DNA of 64,000 nt from Taenia hydatigena (GCA_036345935.2 JADWOT020000007.1:6774644-6838643); one strand, 5' to 3'; positions 49,766-61,666 are shown, counted from the first letter of the stretch. Notes: generated by a model not told the origin, from the letters alone. Translations and numbers: made by a program.

Positions 49766-50717
49766 GACAATTGGAGACCATATTTATTGCGATCAACAAT
49801 TGTAAATTAGCTTTAGGACCGAAAGTTGAATCTACTTAACCTTGTCCACACTGCATTATTTTAGGCAACAAGGAGCCGGTGCACGTTTCATGCCCATGCC
49901 GTGATTTAAGTTTGTTTTAGCTACTACCTTCTAAGTAAATGGGTTCAACCTCTTAAATGCTCTTCTTCGTCCACCAAATGAGCATCCTTGCATTTGCGCG
50001 GCATGACCATCTTTGCTACCATGTTTGACCGCATCTTAGCAGATGCATCCCAGTAGTCGCCTAAAGCTGAGAAATGCAATTCGATTTAAGAATGGCAAGT
50101 AACCTGATTAAACATCTCGACTCAGTCAAACTATTCCTTTCTTGGCCTAATAACTGCCAAAATTATCGCTTAACGCTGTAACGGAGTGCCAGTGGTGGTG
50201 ACCAGATAAATTAAGGAAGGCTAACAAATCTTATGGGTAAAATATGAACTTACTAAAAAGAATTAAGCCATAGAACTCGTATTTAGACCTTCCAAAAAAA
50301 ATGTCGTTATTTGCTATACCAATGCACAGAAAGGCCAATGCAATGAAATGCGGTCCACAAGAGTGGGTGCGTAAACATAAGGGAAGTATGTTATAAATTT
50401 ATGCAAGAGACTAGGCCCTGCTAGGATTTGATATCATTTGCCTAATTGCTTTCGCTGTGGACCATAAAGCCTGCAGAAGGGAAGGGAACCCATCTACTTC
50501 CCATTAGTCAAAATGTGCTATCACATGAGTGATATCACCTTATGCGAGACCGCGAAAGTCTTGGCTATGCAGAAGCACACTTCATCTAATGAGCGTCTAA
50601 TTCATTGCAATTTTAACGTATTGATCCGCGTAAAGCATGGCAAAAACACATCCCTTTCGTTTCTATCTATCCAAGTTTGCGCAATATGGACGATTTCCAT
50701 TAGAAGACTTTGGTTAG

Positions 50718-50868
50718 GCTAGAGGAGATGTGGAATGAGAATATGCCAATTCAATTGCAAATAGCAGCGAGGAGACCGCTGCTGAAGTTAATCCATCAGT
50801 CGGATCTGTATAACATAGTTTTTCCATTGTCAGTATTGGGTCCGATGAGTGCTGCAGATTCATTTTAA
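50718..50868 (+). CDS. Candidate terminal exon, right arm (unrecognised)
   Basis: Counterpart of 29393-29522 with the seven additional codons YNIVFPL. Acceptor TTTGGTTAG precedes it, and a longer frame (50513-50722) ends in the acceptor. The in-frame indel hints at coding but does not prove it. Confidence 0.25.
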
Positions 50869-53800
50869 TACCGTAGACGAGGTACAGTAGACCGTTCGAC
50901 ATTGACAGTGACGCACACACATCTTGGTGTGGTGACCTTGTCCAGCCCTCCGGGGCAAGATGTCGCGACCTCACTCAATGCTCGCTGTGACGTGTCTACC
51001 ACGAATTTGTTAACACTACCGGACTAGCCTCCCCGTATGGGTAAGGCAGACACTCTTGGACGTTTGGTTTTGACGCAACAACTAACTATTTATTCCAATG
51101 CCGCGTCGACACAACTGCTTGCTGTTAAACGGTTAGCAGAGATTTGTTGCCTATTAGTTAAGCTGTGATCAATTATTTTTCGTTGACACTTAACTTTGGC
51201 TAAAATTGAGACCGTCAAGCCACACTGCTTCATTCACTCACCTAAACCAACTTTAAGCGCATCCACGTTAGTGTCAAATTTGCATTTGAGGGGATTCCAT
51301 ACCCTCCTTTTAAATCCGTGAAAGACTAGGTGTATACTGGACATTCTAATTTCACTGCCGATTGGCATGACAATACATTGTTATCTGCGCGAAATAACAA
51401 ACAGCAAGGAGACAAGTTTTGAAGTCCGTAGCCTCTTTCGCTTGGATGCAAAGGTCGTCGTCGTTGGCTGTGACCCTGTAAATCTGCACATTTTTGCCAT
51501 CTACTAAGACTCTACCACAAGTTGGTCAAGATCAATTTAGGGAGTACGTAGGTAAAACTTCAGACGATAACTGTTTAAAATAACCACCGATCATAACTTT
51601 ACTTTTAGCTCTTTCCTTACGCAATCCTCTCATTCGCTGCCCTATTTTACGTCACACGAAATTCACTAGGTGTGCAATTTTTAGTTTCGATTTGCTAGAC
51701 CAAGCGTGTTGGAATGACCATCCCAACAGCCGCGTGGCTGCGAAAATCTCACAACTTGTACTTGCCCTCATTCTTAAGAACTAACATTGCAGAAATTCGG
51801 GAATCAAATGCGATTAACCACCCCCTCTACACTTTGTCATGTCGGAGTTTAAGGAAATTCGCTGATCAAAAGATAAAGTAAGTTTGATCCGCTAGATTCT
51901 TTCACACTCAGCCAACTTGTATTTATCAACTATAGGCTGAAAACTAGGACTCATACTTACTAGCGGCTTGTCTTCATAGCACTTATTTATGTTGCATTAT
52001 CGAGTTTAGCAGCCGATTTAAGCAATTGAAATATCTCCACCCATCAATCATTATAAGTTTATTTTCTTTCTTTAACAATTGTGCTGCTCTACGTCTTTAG
52101 AACAATGGCCGCGGATTTCTACTGTGGTCCTACTTAATTAAAGCGTGGACTGGTCGAAATGTCACACGTGCAGTCTTTATTAAAGGCGTGATAGATTTAA
52201 AACAGTACAAATACCATTGCACACTGGAATCAGTACAGCATCAACTTGCTTAGATCTATAAGTGAAAACACCTTCAACAAAAAAGAACGTTCGCGTCCTT
52301 CTATTAATTATTTGGCTCCATTGACGGCGCAATCTGTTTTATTGCCTACTATGTTGGTTCGTATTAATATCATAACTCAAGGTTCTTGATTTCTCCCTAG
52401 TCGCTGAATACTAGTGGATCAGAAGAATGCATAAAGACCCATTGCATTAATGCGCGTCGTCTCCATAACATTTACTGTCAAAGTAGACACAAGGGCTATT
52501 TAACTCAGCTAGATTTCGTATCACTTTACCTGAGAAACGCACCAAAAGGTAACGGGTTGAACATATTCTATTCTGGTCAATAATGATCTTTCAAGCACAG
52601 ATAGAAACAAAATCGCCTTTGCCTATCAAAAGTAATCTTGCGCTTCGATGTGACCTTGCCAAACATGGATCGTAACTAATTCTATCGCATGTGCATTTGT
52701 TAATGAAACACTTTTATCTGTTCTGCTTAGCATCTTAAAGCGTCCCTCGGCGTGCTTGAGACTACTTTTCCGTTATGTTTAAGATTGAGCAAGTAGCTAG
52801 TAAAAGCACTGCGCATTTAATTGACAAAACACAATTTCTAACCTTTTTATAAGAATATGGCTAACACACTAAAATATGTTCCATTAAAGCCATATCCAGA
52901 GTAGCCACTCCGTGCCGGTTCGCAACTTGCACAAGCGATTCCCATTTATTAACGACTATTGGCAATCAAATTATCAGATAGGTTTAAGGGACAAAGTGCG
53001 CAGATGGTGACATGATGCAATTGACTGACTCCACCCTGTAAGGGACCCGCAGTTTAACAATGGCTCACTTAGCTATGTCCCCTACCATGCAAACATTTGC
53101 AAGGATAAAGGGTTTATCACGCCCTAGCCTTTCGATGAACAGAATGCAACATCCTCTGGCACCCTAACTCCCTCTGTTTCTGATTAGTCTCATCAGAGCA
53201 GCAATAGACGATTTCACGCACCAAGCATATGCAGCATATCAAATGCTTCACAAGGAGGACATCATTTTTCAGCACTGTCCAATGCATGATTTGAACGCGC
53301 ATGATACGCCTCTCTGTAAGTTTGCCAAAGGCAGCAATCCCATTAAAGGACGAATAACGCAAAAATTAACGCCTTTAGGGTTTTAGTAAATATTGAAAAA
53401 GGGAGGAGACAGAAGGGTAGTTGAGCTTCCTTCAGCACTTCAAAGGATCTGAGACCCGCATATGGCACTTAGAGGGACCCAATATTAAGATTTTAGCTCA
53501 CGTTTGTCAAGAATTCTTACGCCCTGACCTAAAAGTTGCCACCCCAAACGTCCTACAGACAAGTTGTGCTAATGTGATTGCATAAACCCGACATTATCAC
53601 AATTTATGAGACCAGGAGACTGTAGTGTGCAGCATTTAACTGTTTGTTTGAGTGTTTAACAAAACCTGCGGTAAATTAACTAATAGCATTAAACGTAGTA
53701 ACTCAGGTCCTCATCTTCAAAGAGATGATGCGAGTCTCGTACAAATATTTTGCTACATAATAAGTAAGCTATCACCTCTAAAGCCCTCTCGGTATTTACA

Positions 53801-54639
53801 AAGGCATATAATGCAATTATCAAATGAAATCAAGGAAAAATTATTAGGAATACAATATTATGGCTTAAGAGTTTGACCAATAAGTAGTGAAACCATTCTT
53901 TTCGTGCCCAAATGGCTTGATAATGCCCGTGATAGAGCGCCAGTTGACCGAAGTGGATACAATGGAGTATGCGTAATCACTATTCTTCAATTGTCAAAGT
54001 GGAATAGTTACGGCTTTCTTCGATGCTAATAGTCTAATGTCATCTCCCGACTGAGTAAAATGCTAATGATTGGGTCAGACAAGCCGCTAACTTTAAATTC
54101 GGCCACCATCTTCAAATTTCCCCAATTTTCCTCTAGTAAATTTAACCAACCTGCATTCGTTCATGTAGATTTTATCATAACGCATTTCTAAGGCATTTTT
54201 GCTTTTTGCCTCCTTTAGACTGCAAATCACAGACCATTAGCCCTAGCCCCTATTGAAATTCGTTATTTACACGACCTTTCGGATACACTCCACCTTGGTA
54301 CAGTTCTCGCTATTGACCCAACCCGATCGCTAAGTAATCGCTGCACTTGATGAGCGCCATTCACTAGTTTATTATCGGAGTAATGCTCTGGTCAGTTGAC
54401 GTCGAAAAGGATCCGAATGACAAGTACACAAATCTAATATTTACTGTCAGGCTTACTGCGATGGATGTTCGCTGCCGTAGCCAAGACTAACGAAAATTTA
54501 TCAAATCTGATAAAAATGATTACCTCTACTCATGTCGTCAAATTAGTGTCAATGTGACGCTTTTAAGGCGACGGTGAATTTTAAATCATCTGTTACAGGA
54601 AATCACGCTGCACATCTCAAATCGTTCTTTTCTGCTTAA

Positions 54640-55566
54640 AAAGTTACAAAGGGAATGCAGCATTTCGGCCACTCCGAATAAGAGAACCTTTGATGTGGGA
54701 AATTTGACGGCACGCATTTGTTGTGCGTTTTGAGCCGCGAATAGGATCTAAGCTGTCTTTAGCGGCTCTTTGACAAAATATGCGAGTTTGTTTAATTAGC
54801 TTAACAATCATCACTGTCTTTAACACGCTTTCCTTTCAATGTATGTAAGGACTACTTCTGCCACTCCAAAATACATGCGAAGCGCACTTTGACAGCTCAT
54901 TCGCAAAGTGCGTTGATTCTTCTTTTAAATTGTAGGCGCACTTGCAGTGGTATGCTTTAGTTCTAATAGAAGGATACCTCCCTTCTTTTAGTGCTCTTGA
55001 ATAATGATGTCTGAATCGGCCCAACAGGGAGTGAAAGTGGTCAAAGGAATTTGAAAAGGCTTATTTGACCTTCCACTTCTTCGCGTAATCAACAGTGAGC
55101 AAGTCCATCTTTGCATTGGGAAGGTGCAGCAATGGCGCGTTGCTAATATCTTTTATTCTGCTTTCATTAAAGGTGGTCGATTGTTAACAAGTTGTAAACA
55201 GTTGATGAAAATGGTAGTCATTACATCTACTCGTCGGTTCAATTTCATCTGGCAAATAGCCATCACTCGTTGGCACCTATCGTGGCATATGACATCTACT
55301 ACGTCCAATTGCCACTCTCTGGCAAACCACGAAATTTCACTTTTCAAAATCAGCTCCTCTTTAATTGTCTATAAATTCTTGCTAAATTCCACACTATATT
55401 TGTGTTCTGATTAAAATGTTAGAATTCCAGCCACAAAGAAGTTGGATGCTAAAAATTTAAATTCTTGCAGCTCAGATAGAATGCAGTTTTTTCTTAAGTC
55501 CTTCAGAGCATCCTCTGCTATGACTAATCCAAAGTCGAGAGAGTTATAGGCCAAGTCTATTTCCAT
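54640..55566 (-). pseudogene. Decayed unrecognised gene, right copy
   Basis: Starts at ATG 55566: MEIDLAYNSLDFGLVIAEDA, stop after AGILTF, a further stop after EFSKNL, then a long open piece including WFAREWQLDVVDVICHDR and NRRVDVMTTIFINCLQLVNN, a frameshift near 55146, then RFRHHYSRALKEGRYPSIRT and ISHIKGSLIRSGRNAAF. It is better preserved than the left copy, but shares its first stop. No family recognised. Confidence 0.4.
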
Positions 55567-58500
55567 GACCGGGCAAAACGTAAGCCAATCGGAAGACCAC
55601 GCTATTTGGTAAAGGCACGGCCTCCAGAAAGTAATCGCAACAGAAAATAGCTACTTATATATGTAACTGAAAAGAATAAAGCAAATATGCTTCGCCACTG
55701 TTGGCCACAAAAGAAAGACTATGTCACATCTTCCCCTTCAGTTCCTTTGAAGGTAACATCATATTAGCCCCGCAGTAACAAGCTAGACCAATTTATTGAT
55801 GCATTAACATCGGTGATGTTCGATGCACTATGTTTGCCAATCCGTTAGTAGAGCAGTCAGTGGACGCCTGCTAGGGCTGTCAAGGCTCCGGGTAAAATAC
55901 ACGAGGTACCCCGTTGCGCTTAATTTAGCCGCCCTCAAATCCATAACAAGTGTAACAATCAGAAGCTAGTGGAATGCAAACGACTCCACTGTGGCTGCTA
56001 TATCAATTTCAAGGAACCAAGAGAGCTTACATGAAAGATGTCATGGTCCAGTTATAGTCTGGCTCACTGCGGAAGTGGACAGTTCTGTGAGCATGGGCAT
56101 GTGCAAAGCTGGATGCGAGGCGTTAATGACGGTCCGTTTACACTTTACGGTGCGGACCAGCTTTAGAAGCACATTGGAAAGAGTTCGTTGGGTGGTGAGA
56201 AAAGAATATGCTAAAAAGATGCTTATGCAGCTGGGTCTATACCTCGTGCACTGAGATATTTGCCTATTTTGAAACCCAATTTGGGTGGCAGATCAGGGTT
56301 TTGGGATGTGAGACATTCTGTGTCTAAATTGTCAAAAGTTTGCATCTAAAAATGTAAAAGATGTTAGAGCAGAAAGAAGTAACGGAAAACAAATTAATAG
56401 AAAGACAGGAGCAGGGGCTGCCAAAACCCGTCATTATCAAGAGATACTAACATTGATAAACTATGTGGTAGTGAGGATGAGGCTCGAATAAGTCGGACCT
56501 TTAGGTGGATGATAGGTGACCTCGCTTTGATGCCAGCACACCAATTCCTTTAGTACGGTCTAGTTGCAAAGTCACGTAATCATGATGCATGCATAACTTG
56601 CCATTGTTTGGAATTGGCAAACGCAATATGCGGCCGGAAGTCCTGATTTTTCTACCTCACAAAGTATGGTAGCAGCGATAATGGCAGAACTAATAATAGG
56701 CACATATTTGATTAGACAGTAATTATTTCCTTAGATAGACACCAAGTGCCAACTATTATATTATTCGTTGATGAACTAATGACTTAATTGACCAAGTTTG
56801 CGACCTTCAGAGAAGTATACCAATTAATGTGTGCTTAAAAAAGCACCTTTGTTCCGATGAAAGCAAGAAATAGGTTTTGCAGGTTGCTGCGTTGCTGGAC
56901 CACTTCAAAACGCGCTTTCCTCTAAACAGTATGAGTCGTTTCTCTACTTCTTGGATCGACACATGCATTTCAACAAGCAAATCATACGTTTGCCACACGT
57001 AAACAACTGCACAAGTGAATGCTGCAAACGTATTCATGCAAGGCGTGGTGAAAAATTGCATTTGGATCGGACTCGAACGTTCTTCAAAGTGGCTTACAGA
57101 CTACCGAATACCATTAACATCTGAGCAGTATGTTCTGCAGAGGGAATTGAACAAAGCATAGACAGCTGCTTCGAGTATTTGCAGTCGTGCATTTCTGCAT
57201 ATATTCAACCTGCAATCCTCCAGTTTTATGTCCCGTTTTACATGCTGGACTCATAAAATAAGTGGCGTGACAACAATTCTTCAGTTTCGGTTTCTTCGTC
57301 GTTTTGGTTCTGCAACACACTTGTAAGTTTGGTCAATGTCAGGACGTTGATGAATGGTAAGCACACATTACGAATCACTCGATCAACATTGCAGAGATAT
57401 CATACATAGTCATGAAGGACAAGTTGAGTGTGACACCAATGAGGGATTTGAGCGGCCAGTTCGGCGGTAGCAAGGGTAGAATAATGCCTCTTTCTTTGCC
57501 CCATGAGGACAATTGATGATATGAACTCGTTTTTAGACCATCATCGGGACTCGAAGACCCCTTCTTAATTGAACAGCACGCCTGCGCACGTCTCGGCTGT
57601 GGGTGCTGAGGTTGCCTTACAGGGGAGAGTTTGATGGCCTCCACACAATCTTAGTCATGCCGTGCCATTGACGTCCTCGCCTGCGCCAGTAGCAAGGTCA
57701 ACTAAGAGATGATTCCGCTATTCACGCAATAATCAGCCAAATTATGCACTACCTCATTGTGAGGCAGCATTCCCTGGAGTAAATTTAAAGTGACTCACTA
57801 ATGGATACGGGATGGAGGACAGTGACAGTGAATCCGCAAAAATCCTCCAACGCCTGTAATTGTTCTCAACTTCACATCATGAAATGAAAAATACCTCCGC
57901 TGACCTTACTTTCGCATTCTCCTCCCTAATGTCAAACTGGACAATGATAGCAACATCCTGCAAAGCGCTTTAAGGAAGTGAGCAGTACTTGCTACTGTCA
58001 AGCAGCTGTCAAGATGCAAACCTATCTTACCTGATAAATTAAAATTAGCTATTGGCAGTAGATAACACCATCTGGATGGCCAGTTGCATTTTGCGGAGTA
58101 TTAATCGGAAAATCTTGATTAATGCCAGCCAGTCATGGCTTGGTAGCAAACCCCTCATTTTAAATGATTTGCCAGCTGCAATACTGGAATGAGGAACCTA
58201 CCACTAGCAATGAGCTACACTTCTCAGTCAGTATGCCCGTTTTTAAATCAATTGTGTTGATACGATTCTCTAAAATACCACGCAGATGACACCATTGTTA
58301 TTTTCCTCTACTTGGAGCATAAAGCCTATCCAAAGTTGCTACTTTGTGACTGCCCCCAGGAATGCTTTTAGAGTGCTATCACAATTAACAGTTCCAGATT
58401 ATGGAACTGCTCAAAAGGTAGCATCGGGCTCAACGCTGCGAAAAATCAAGCAGAAAAGACGAAAAGGCGTTTAGAACTGCCCAAATATTCAGCAATTTAT

Positions 58501-59368
58501 TTTATTCGCAACGTTAATTCATAGTCCTACTGAAAGCAAATTATCACTAAGGCGGGTCTCAAAATGGACTGCCACCTTGATAATACTCATTTCGCTTCCA
58601 AATATCTCTATCCAATTCAGATAACCAAGTTCGCCCTCGTACAGGCACCACAGTCGCCAATTCGTCGAAATGGCTGCTAATGGGGAGTCCTTAGAGCTGC
58701 CGAGGTCGCGATAAAACTCCTCGACCTGCTTCAGCGCACGCGTTTTGCCCTCCTTTGCATTCATCGCAACTACCACAATCAGTGTTTGGTTCATCAGCAG
58801 GCTCCTTGCAATCGTCTTCAGTGTTATCCAAATATTCTGCTTATCTATGCACTTTTGGTAATCCACAAAGTAGAGAACACAGTTGGCTCTCCTGATCTTT
58901 GTTTTGTCTGCCGCGAGTAGATCGTCAGCATATGACGATATTCCGGGAAACTGTGACCCGATACAAGACGACAGAAATGAGGTTTCGACTGAAACCTCAG
59001 TCAAGCCTCGCCTTTTTATTATGGGTAGGCGTAAGATGGCCTTCTGATGTTGGTTTTGCAATGGCACAAACACATCACTACTTCTATCCATTACGTGTAC
59101 ATAAGGCTCAAGTCCGTGCAAATCTCCCACAGTCAACGGCTTTACGCTCGCCGTCGGAGAGATAATGAGGCATGAAAGAGGTACCAATGCACGTATGGAA
59201 ACATGGGCGAAGGAGCGACGAAACCACAGATGATTTTGTTCCTTGTAATATAGGTTAGCTCGAAGTACAGTTAGGTGGGCAGCAGTCAAGTTCTCTGGCC
59301 ATAATGCATCACAGAGTTGCTTATCGAACCATGTGAAATGACTGATGTGTTCATAAAAAGCCTGGTGA

Positions 59369-59373
59369 CTAAT
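59369..59373 (+). repeat. Target site duplication CTAAT (one side)
   Basis: CTAAT directly precedes the TGTAGCG end of the element; its partner is at 60228-60232. The uninterrupted left arm has one copy of this pentamer (ATTAG, at about 20679-20683, in GAAGATTAGTCACC). Confidence 0.95.
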
Positions 59374-59558
59374 TGTAGCGTCCCGAGGCTCCCTTAAGGC
59401 AAAAGAAGGCAAAGTGGCAGGATAGAATATATATATTCACCGGACAGAGGGAAAACGGCTGCTGGCGTGGCCCAGAGGCCAGCCCACGCAGCTAGGGCAA
59501 TATGGCCACCTCTGTGACCTTGACAGAAACCGGCAGTTCTAACAAACAAAGTATTACA
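59374..59558 (-). repeat. 3' LTR of the TRIM
   Basis: Downstream LTR with respect to the minus-strand element. The open frame of the F-box remainder continues into it (codons of the LTR end read FALREPRDAT), but no ATG precedes the F-box part, so an LTR-started protein is not supported. Confidence 0.95.
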
Positions 59559-59576
59559 TTGCCCCTCTCCTCTTTC
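59559..59576 (-). promoter_or_regulatory. Polypurine tract of the TRIM
   Basis: On the minus strand GAAAGAGGAGAGGGGCAA abuts the 3' LTR, the position at which plus-strand DNA synthesis is primed in LTR retroelements. Confidence 0.9.
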
Positions 59577-60029
59577 GAGCGTCGTCCTCGACGCGCCCCT
59601 CGGTTATCTCCCGTGTCAGCCATCACAACATCCTCAGTGCTGCAGGAAGCACCCACGAGCTAACCATGCCAGTCGCCGACATTCGTCGCGATTGAGGCGA
59701 TGCTTGACACCAACGTCAGTGATCCCTCTTGACAGTGCATTGCACTTCGAGTTTCGTCTGGCTTGGAAACAATGTTCGGAATAAGTGGTTCTGCCGACCA
59801 TCAGTATGTCCGTAGGGGGCGTTAGTACGCCGATCTCTTTCCAGGCGGTCCATGGCTAGTGTCGCTTCAGTTATTGATAGCTTTCTTGTAGAACACGGAG
59901 ATGGGTTAGATGCCGGAGGTGGACGTCGTTTTTGGCCCGTCCGTAGCACATGCACTTCTTTCGCACCACTGCAACATGCCGCAGGTGATAGAGATCGGGA
60001 TGAAAACCCTATAGAGCCGGGTCCGCTTT

Positions 60030-60041
60030 CCGCTGCCACCA
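60030..60041 (-). promoter_or_regulatory. tRNA-Leu-type primer binding site of the TRIM
   Basis: TGGTGGCAGCGG, one base inside the 5' LTR, is complementary over 12 nt to the CCA-terminated 3' end of animal tRNA-Leu of the AAG type. Confidence 0.85.
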
Positions 60042-60042
60042 A

Positions 60043-60227
60043 TGTAGCGTCCCGAGGCTCCCTTAAGGCAAAAGAAGGCAAAGTGGCAGGATAGAATATA
60101 TATATTCACCGGACAGAGGGAAAACGGCTGCTGGCGTGGCCCAGAGGCCAGCCCACGCAGCTAGGGCAATATGGCCACCTCTGTGACCTTGACAGAAACC
60201 GGCAGTTCTAACAAACAAAGTATTACA
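60043..60227 (-). repeat. 5' LTR of the TRIM
   Basis: 185 bp, followed (plus strand) by target duplication CTAAT at 60228-60232. Confidence 0.95.
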
Positions 60228-61228
60228 CTAATCTTCTCAGAAAATATAGAGCTCAATCCTGGAATAGCTTTACTAAAACTCAAGCGATCAGCCTCAATGG
60301 GGAAACTGAAAATTCTTGCTAATATTTCAAAAGGAAGATCACAAATGCTTGGCACTTGTTCCTAAAAGTAATAAGCGTCTTATGTGATGCACCGCAATGG
60401 AGACAGAGGCTAAAATGGAGATCGCAAATGACTCACCCTGGTCGCCATGGTAAATGTCTGGTAGACCACGCAACTTCTGGCCCGCTCTGTGAATGATTTG
60501 AAATGACCGCATATCTGGTATACTGGTCGAGCACAGTCAGTCAAACGATACGGCGAATTCGATTTGCAAGGAAAATGATAACTCGTGTTCCTATAAAAAT
60601 GTAAAGCAATGGGGATGAGCACAGTCAAGGAAAACAAAGATGGTGTTTGTATTAGGCAGCAAAATTTGTTTGAATGTAGTAGGACAGAGGTCTCCTCCAG
60701 TCGGGCGCGCTTGGACGATAGATCAAAAATGCACACACCTACCGGTCGTGGATGCGTATTTTAAAGGCTAGTTCATTTAGTTTATTTAGAATGTTGTACA
60801 GTATATGTGGCAATAAATATCATCTCGTTCCCGAGTTTTATGATATAACATTTATTGCTTGTCAAAATGATGTCTGCTATTGATGCCATCGCCTTCCAAC
60901 TCGGGTGGCATTGTTACCCAGGATATTTGTCACAGTGCAGTCATAGTCTGCAGTCGCAACTGCGGTGGCATCATAGCCTATGCATGGATGTTTGAATCAG
61001 TGAAAGTGAACAGTCACATCATGCTCATAAAATATCCCGGAGTATGAAGGTGCGTTGGTTGAAGAGAGCCATTTTTACTGCTTGATCCTAAAGTAGAAGG
61101 AAAACGCAATCAGTGGTCATTTCTGGGTGTGCTTTTTCCTCCGCAACAGCTCTTGGAATAATGCTCTTGTCATTTAGGTCAAGTGAATGGGATTATTTGT
61201 TAATGATTTATTTGGGTATGCTCATATG

Positions 61229-61566
61229 TCAAGATAAATAGGAAAGAATGACATATATTTTAATGGTCACAGCATCGTTCAGGCTGAGATAAAGACCGTC
61301 ACAAAGGCTGAATTTTTTCATGTGAAATTCAATAGCAGGGAATGCGTTTTGGCAAGGAAGTAATGAGATTTTGGGAATGACATCTGACACGGGCACTTTC
61401 AAACCGCTTCCAATGACTGATGTGCCAATTTTACTAGCTCGAAAGACCCTCGATTTGGATGTTTCCATTCCCAACTGGGAACCATCATGCTGATATTTCG
61501 AAATCAGGTTTTGTGAGCAGGCACAGAATAAATGCCCCGTGTAGATGGTGATCTGCACCGCAGTCA
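61229..61566 (+). pseudogene. Unrecognised exon-like segment, right-arm copy, truncated by gap
   Basis: Counterpart of 19337-19660. Reads NGHSIVQAEIKTVTKAEF and then loses the frame; keeps the TAG after the conserved EIQ region in the original frame. It runs into the N gap. Confidence 0.45.
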
Positions 61567-61666
61567 NNNNNNNNNNNNNNNNNNNNNNNNNNNNNNNNNN
61601 NNNNNNNNNNNNNNNNNNNNNNNNNNNNNNNNNNNNNNNNNNNNNNNNNNNNNNNNNNNNNNNNNN
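61567..61666. other. Assembly gap (100 N)
   Basis: Exactly 100 ambiguous bases, a conventional placeholder for a gap of unknown size, at the outer end of the right arm. Confidence 0.99.

Larger units (their letters stand above)
59374..60227 (-). mobile_element. Non-autonomous LTR retrotransposon (TRIM), complete
   Basis: 854 bp: two 185-bp LTRs (59374-59558 and 60043-60227, identical as far as I can compare them by eye) around 484 bp. Read on the minus strand the LTR starts TGTAATAC and ends GACGCTACA. Next to the 5' LTR, after one base, is TGGTGGCAGCGG (60041-60030), complementary to CCGCTGCCACCA, the 3' end with CCA of an animal tRNA-Leu (AAG-type). Next to the 3' LTR is the polypurine tract GAAAGAGGAGAGGGGCAA. 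The LTR contains a TATATATA box. The interior has no protease, reverse transcriptase or integrase, so it must have been mobilised by another element. Flanking CTAAT duplications and the empty site in the left arm prove the insertion. Confidence 0.97.
58519..60448 (-). pseudogene. F-box protein, FBXO4-like; right-arm copy split by a TRIM
   Basis: Exon 1 (60437-60448) encodes MATR, donor GTGAGT; the 75-bp intron is 60362-60436; exon 2 starts at 60361 with EQVPSICDLPFEILARIFSF. At codon IS of SEKIS the retrotransposon 59374-60227 interrupts the frame. Beyond it the frame resumes at HQAFYEH and stays open to 58519, including VPLQNQHQKAILRLPI, ANCVLYFVDYQKCIDKQN, LIVVVAMNAKEGKT and CLYEGELGYLNWIEIF. 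This is the fuller version of the GTPase-like part known from FBXO4, with no stop at the left copy's TAG. Unless the element is spliced out, the protein ends inside it. AATAAA follows at 58501-58506. Differences from the left copy are mostly amino-acid changing, which suggests relaxed constraint. Confidence 0.7.
41084..61566 (-). repeat. Right arm of the large imperfect inverted repeat
   Basis: Reverse complement of 19337-32849, but longer because of about 6.3 kb at roughly 43290-49770 and the 854-bp TRIM at 59374-60227. The arm runs straight into the N gap at 61567, so its outer limit is unknown. It contains second copies of every feature described in the left arm. Confidence 0.93.

Noticed and set aside
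58519..59412. 297-codon frame starting in the 3' LTR as a fusion protein
   Set aside because: The initial codon is TTG within the LTR; no ATG or LTR-derived start supports a fusion. The frame is the F-box remainder read back into the LTR.
59716..60081. 121-codon frame inside the TRIM
   Set aside because: No gag, protease, reverse transcriptase or integrase motif, and it begins at a non-ATG codon in the LTR.
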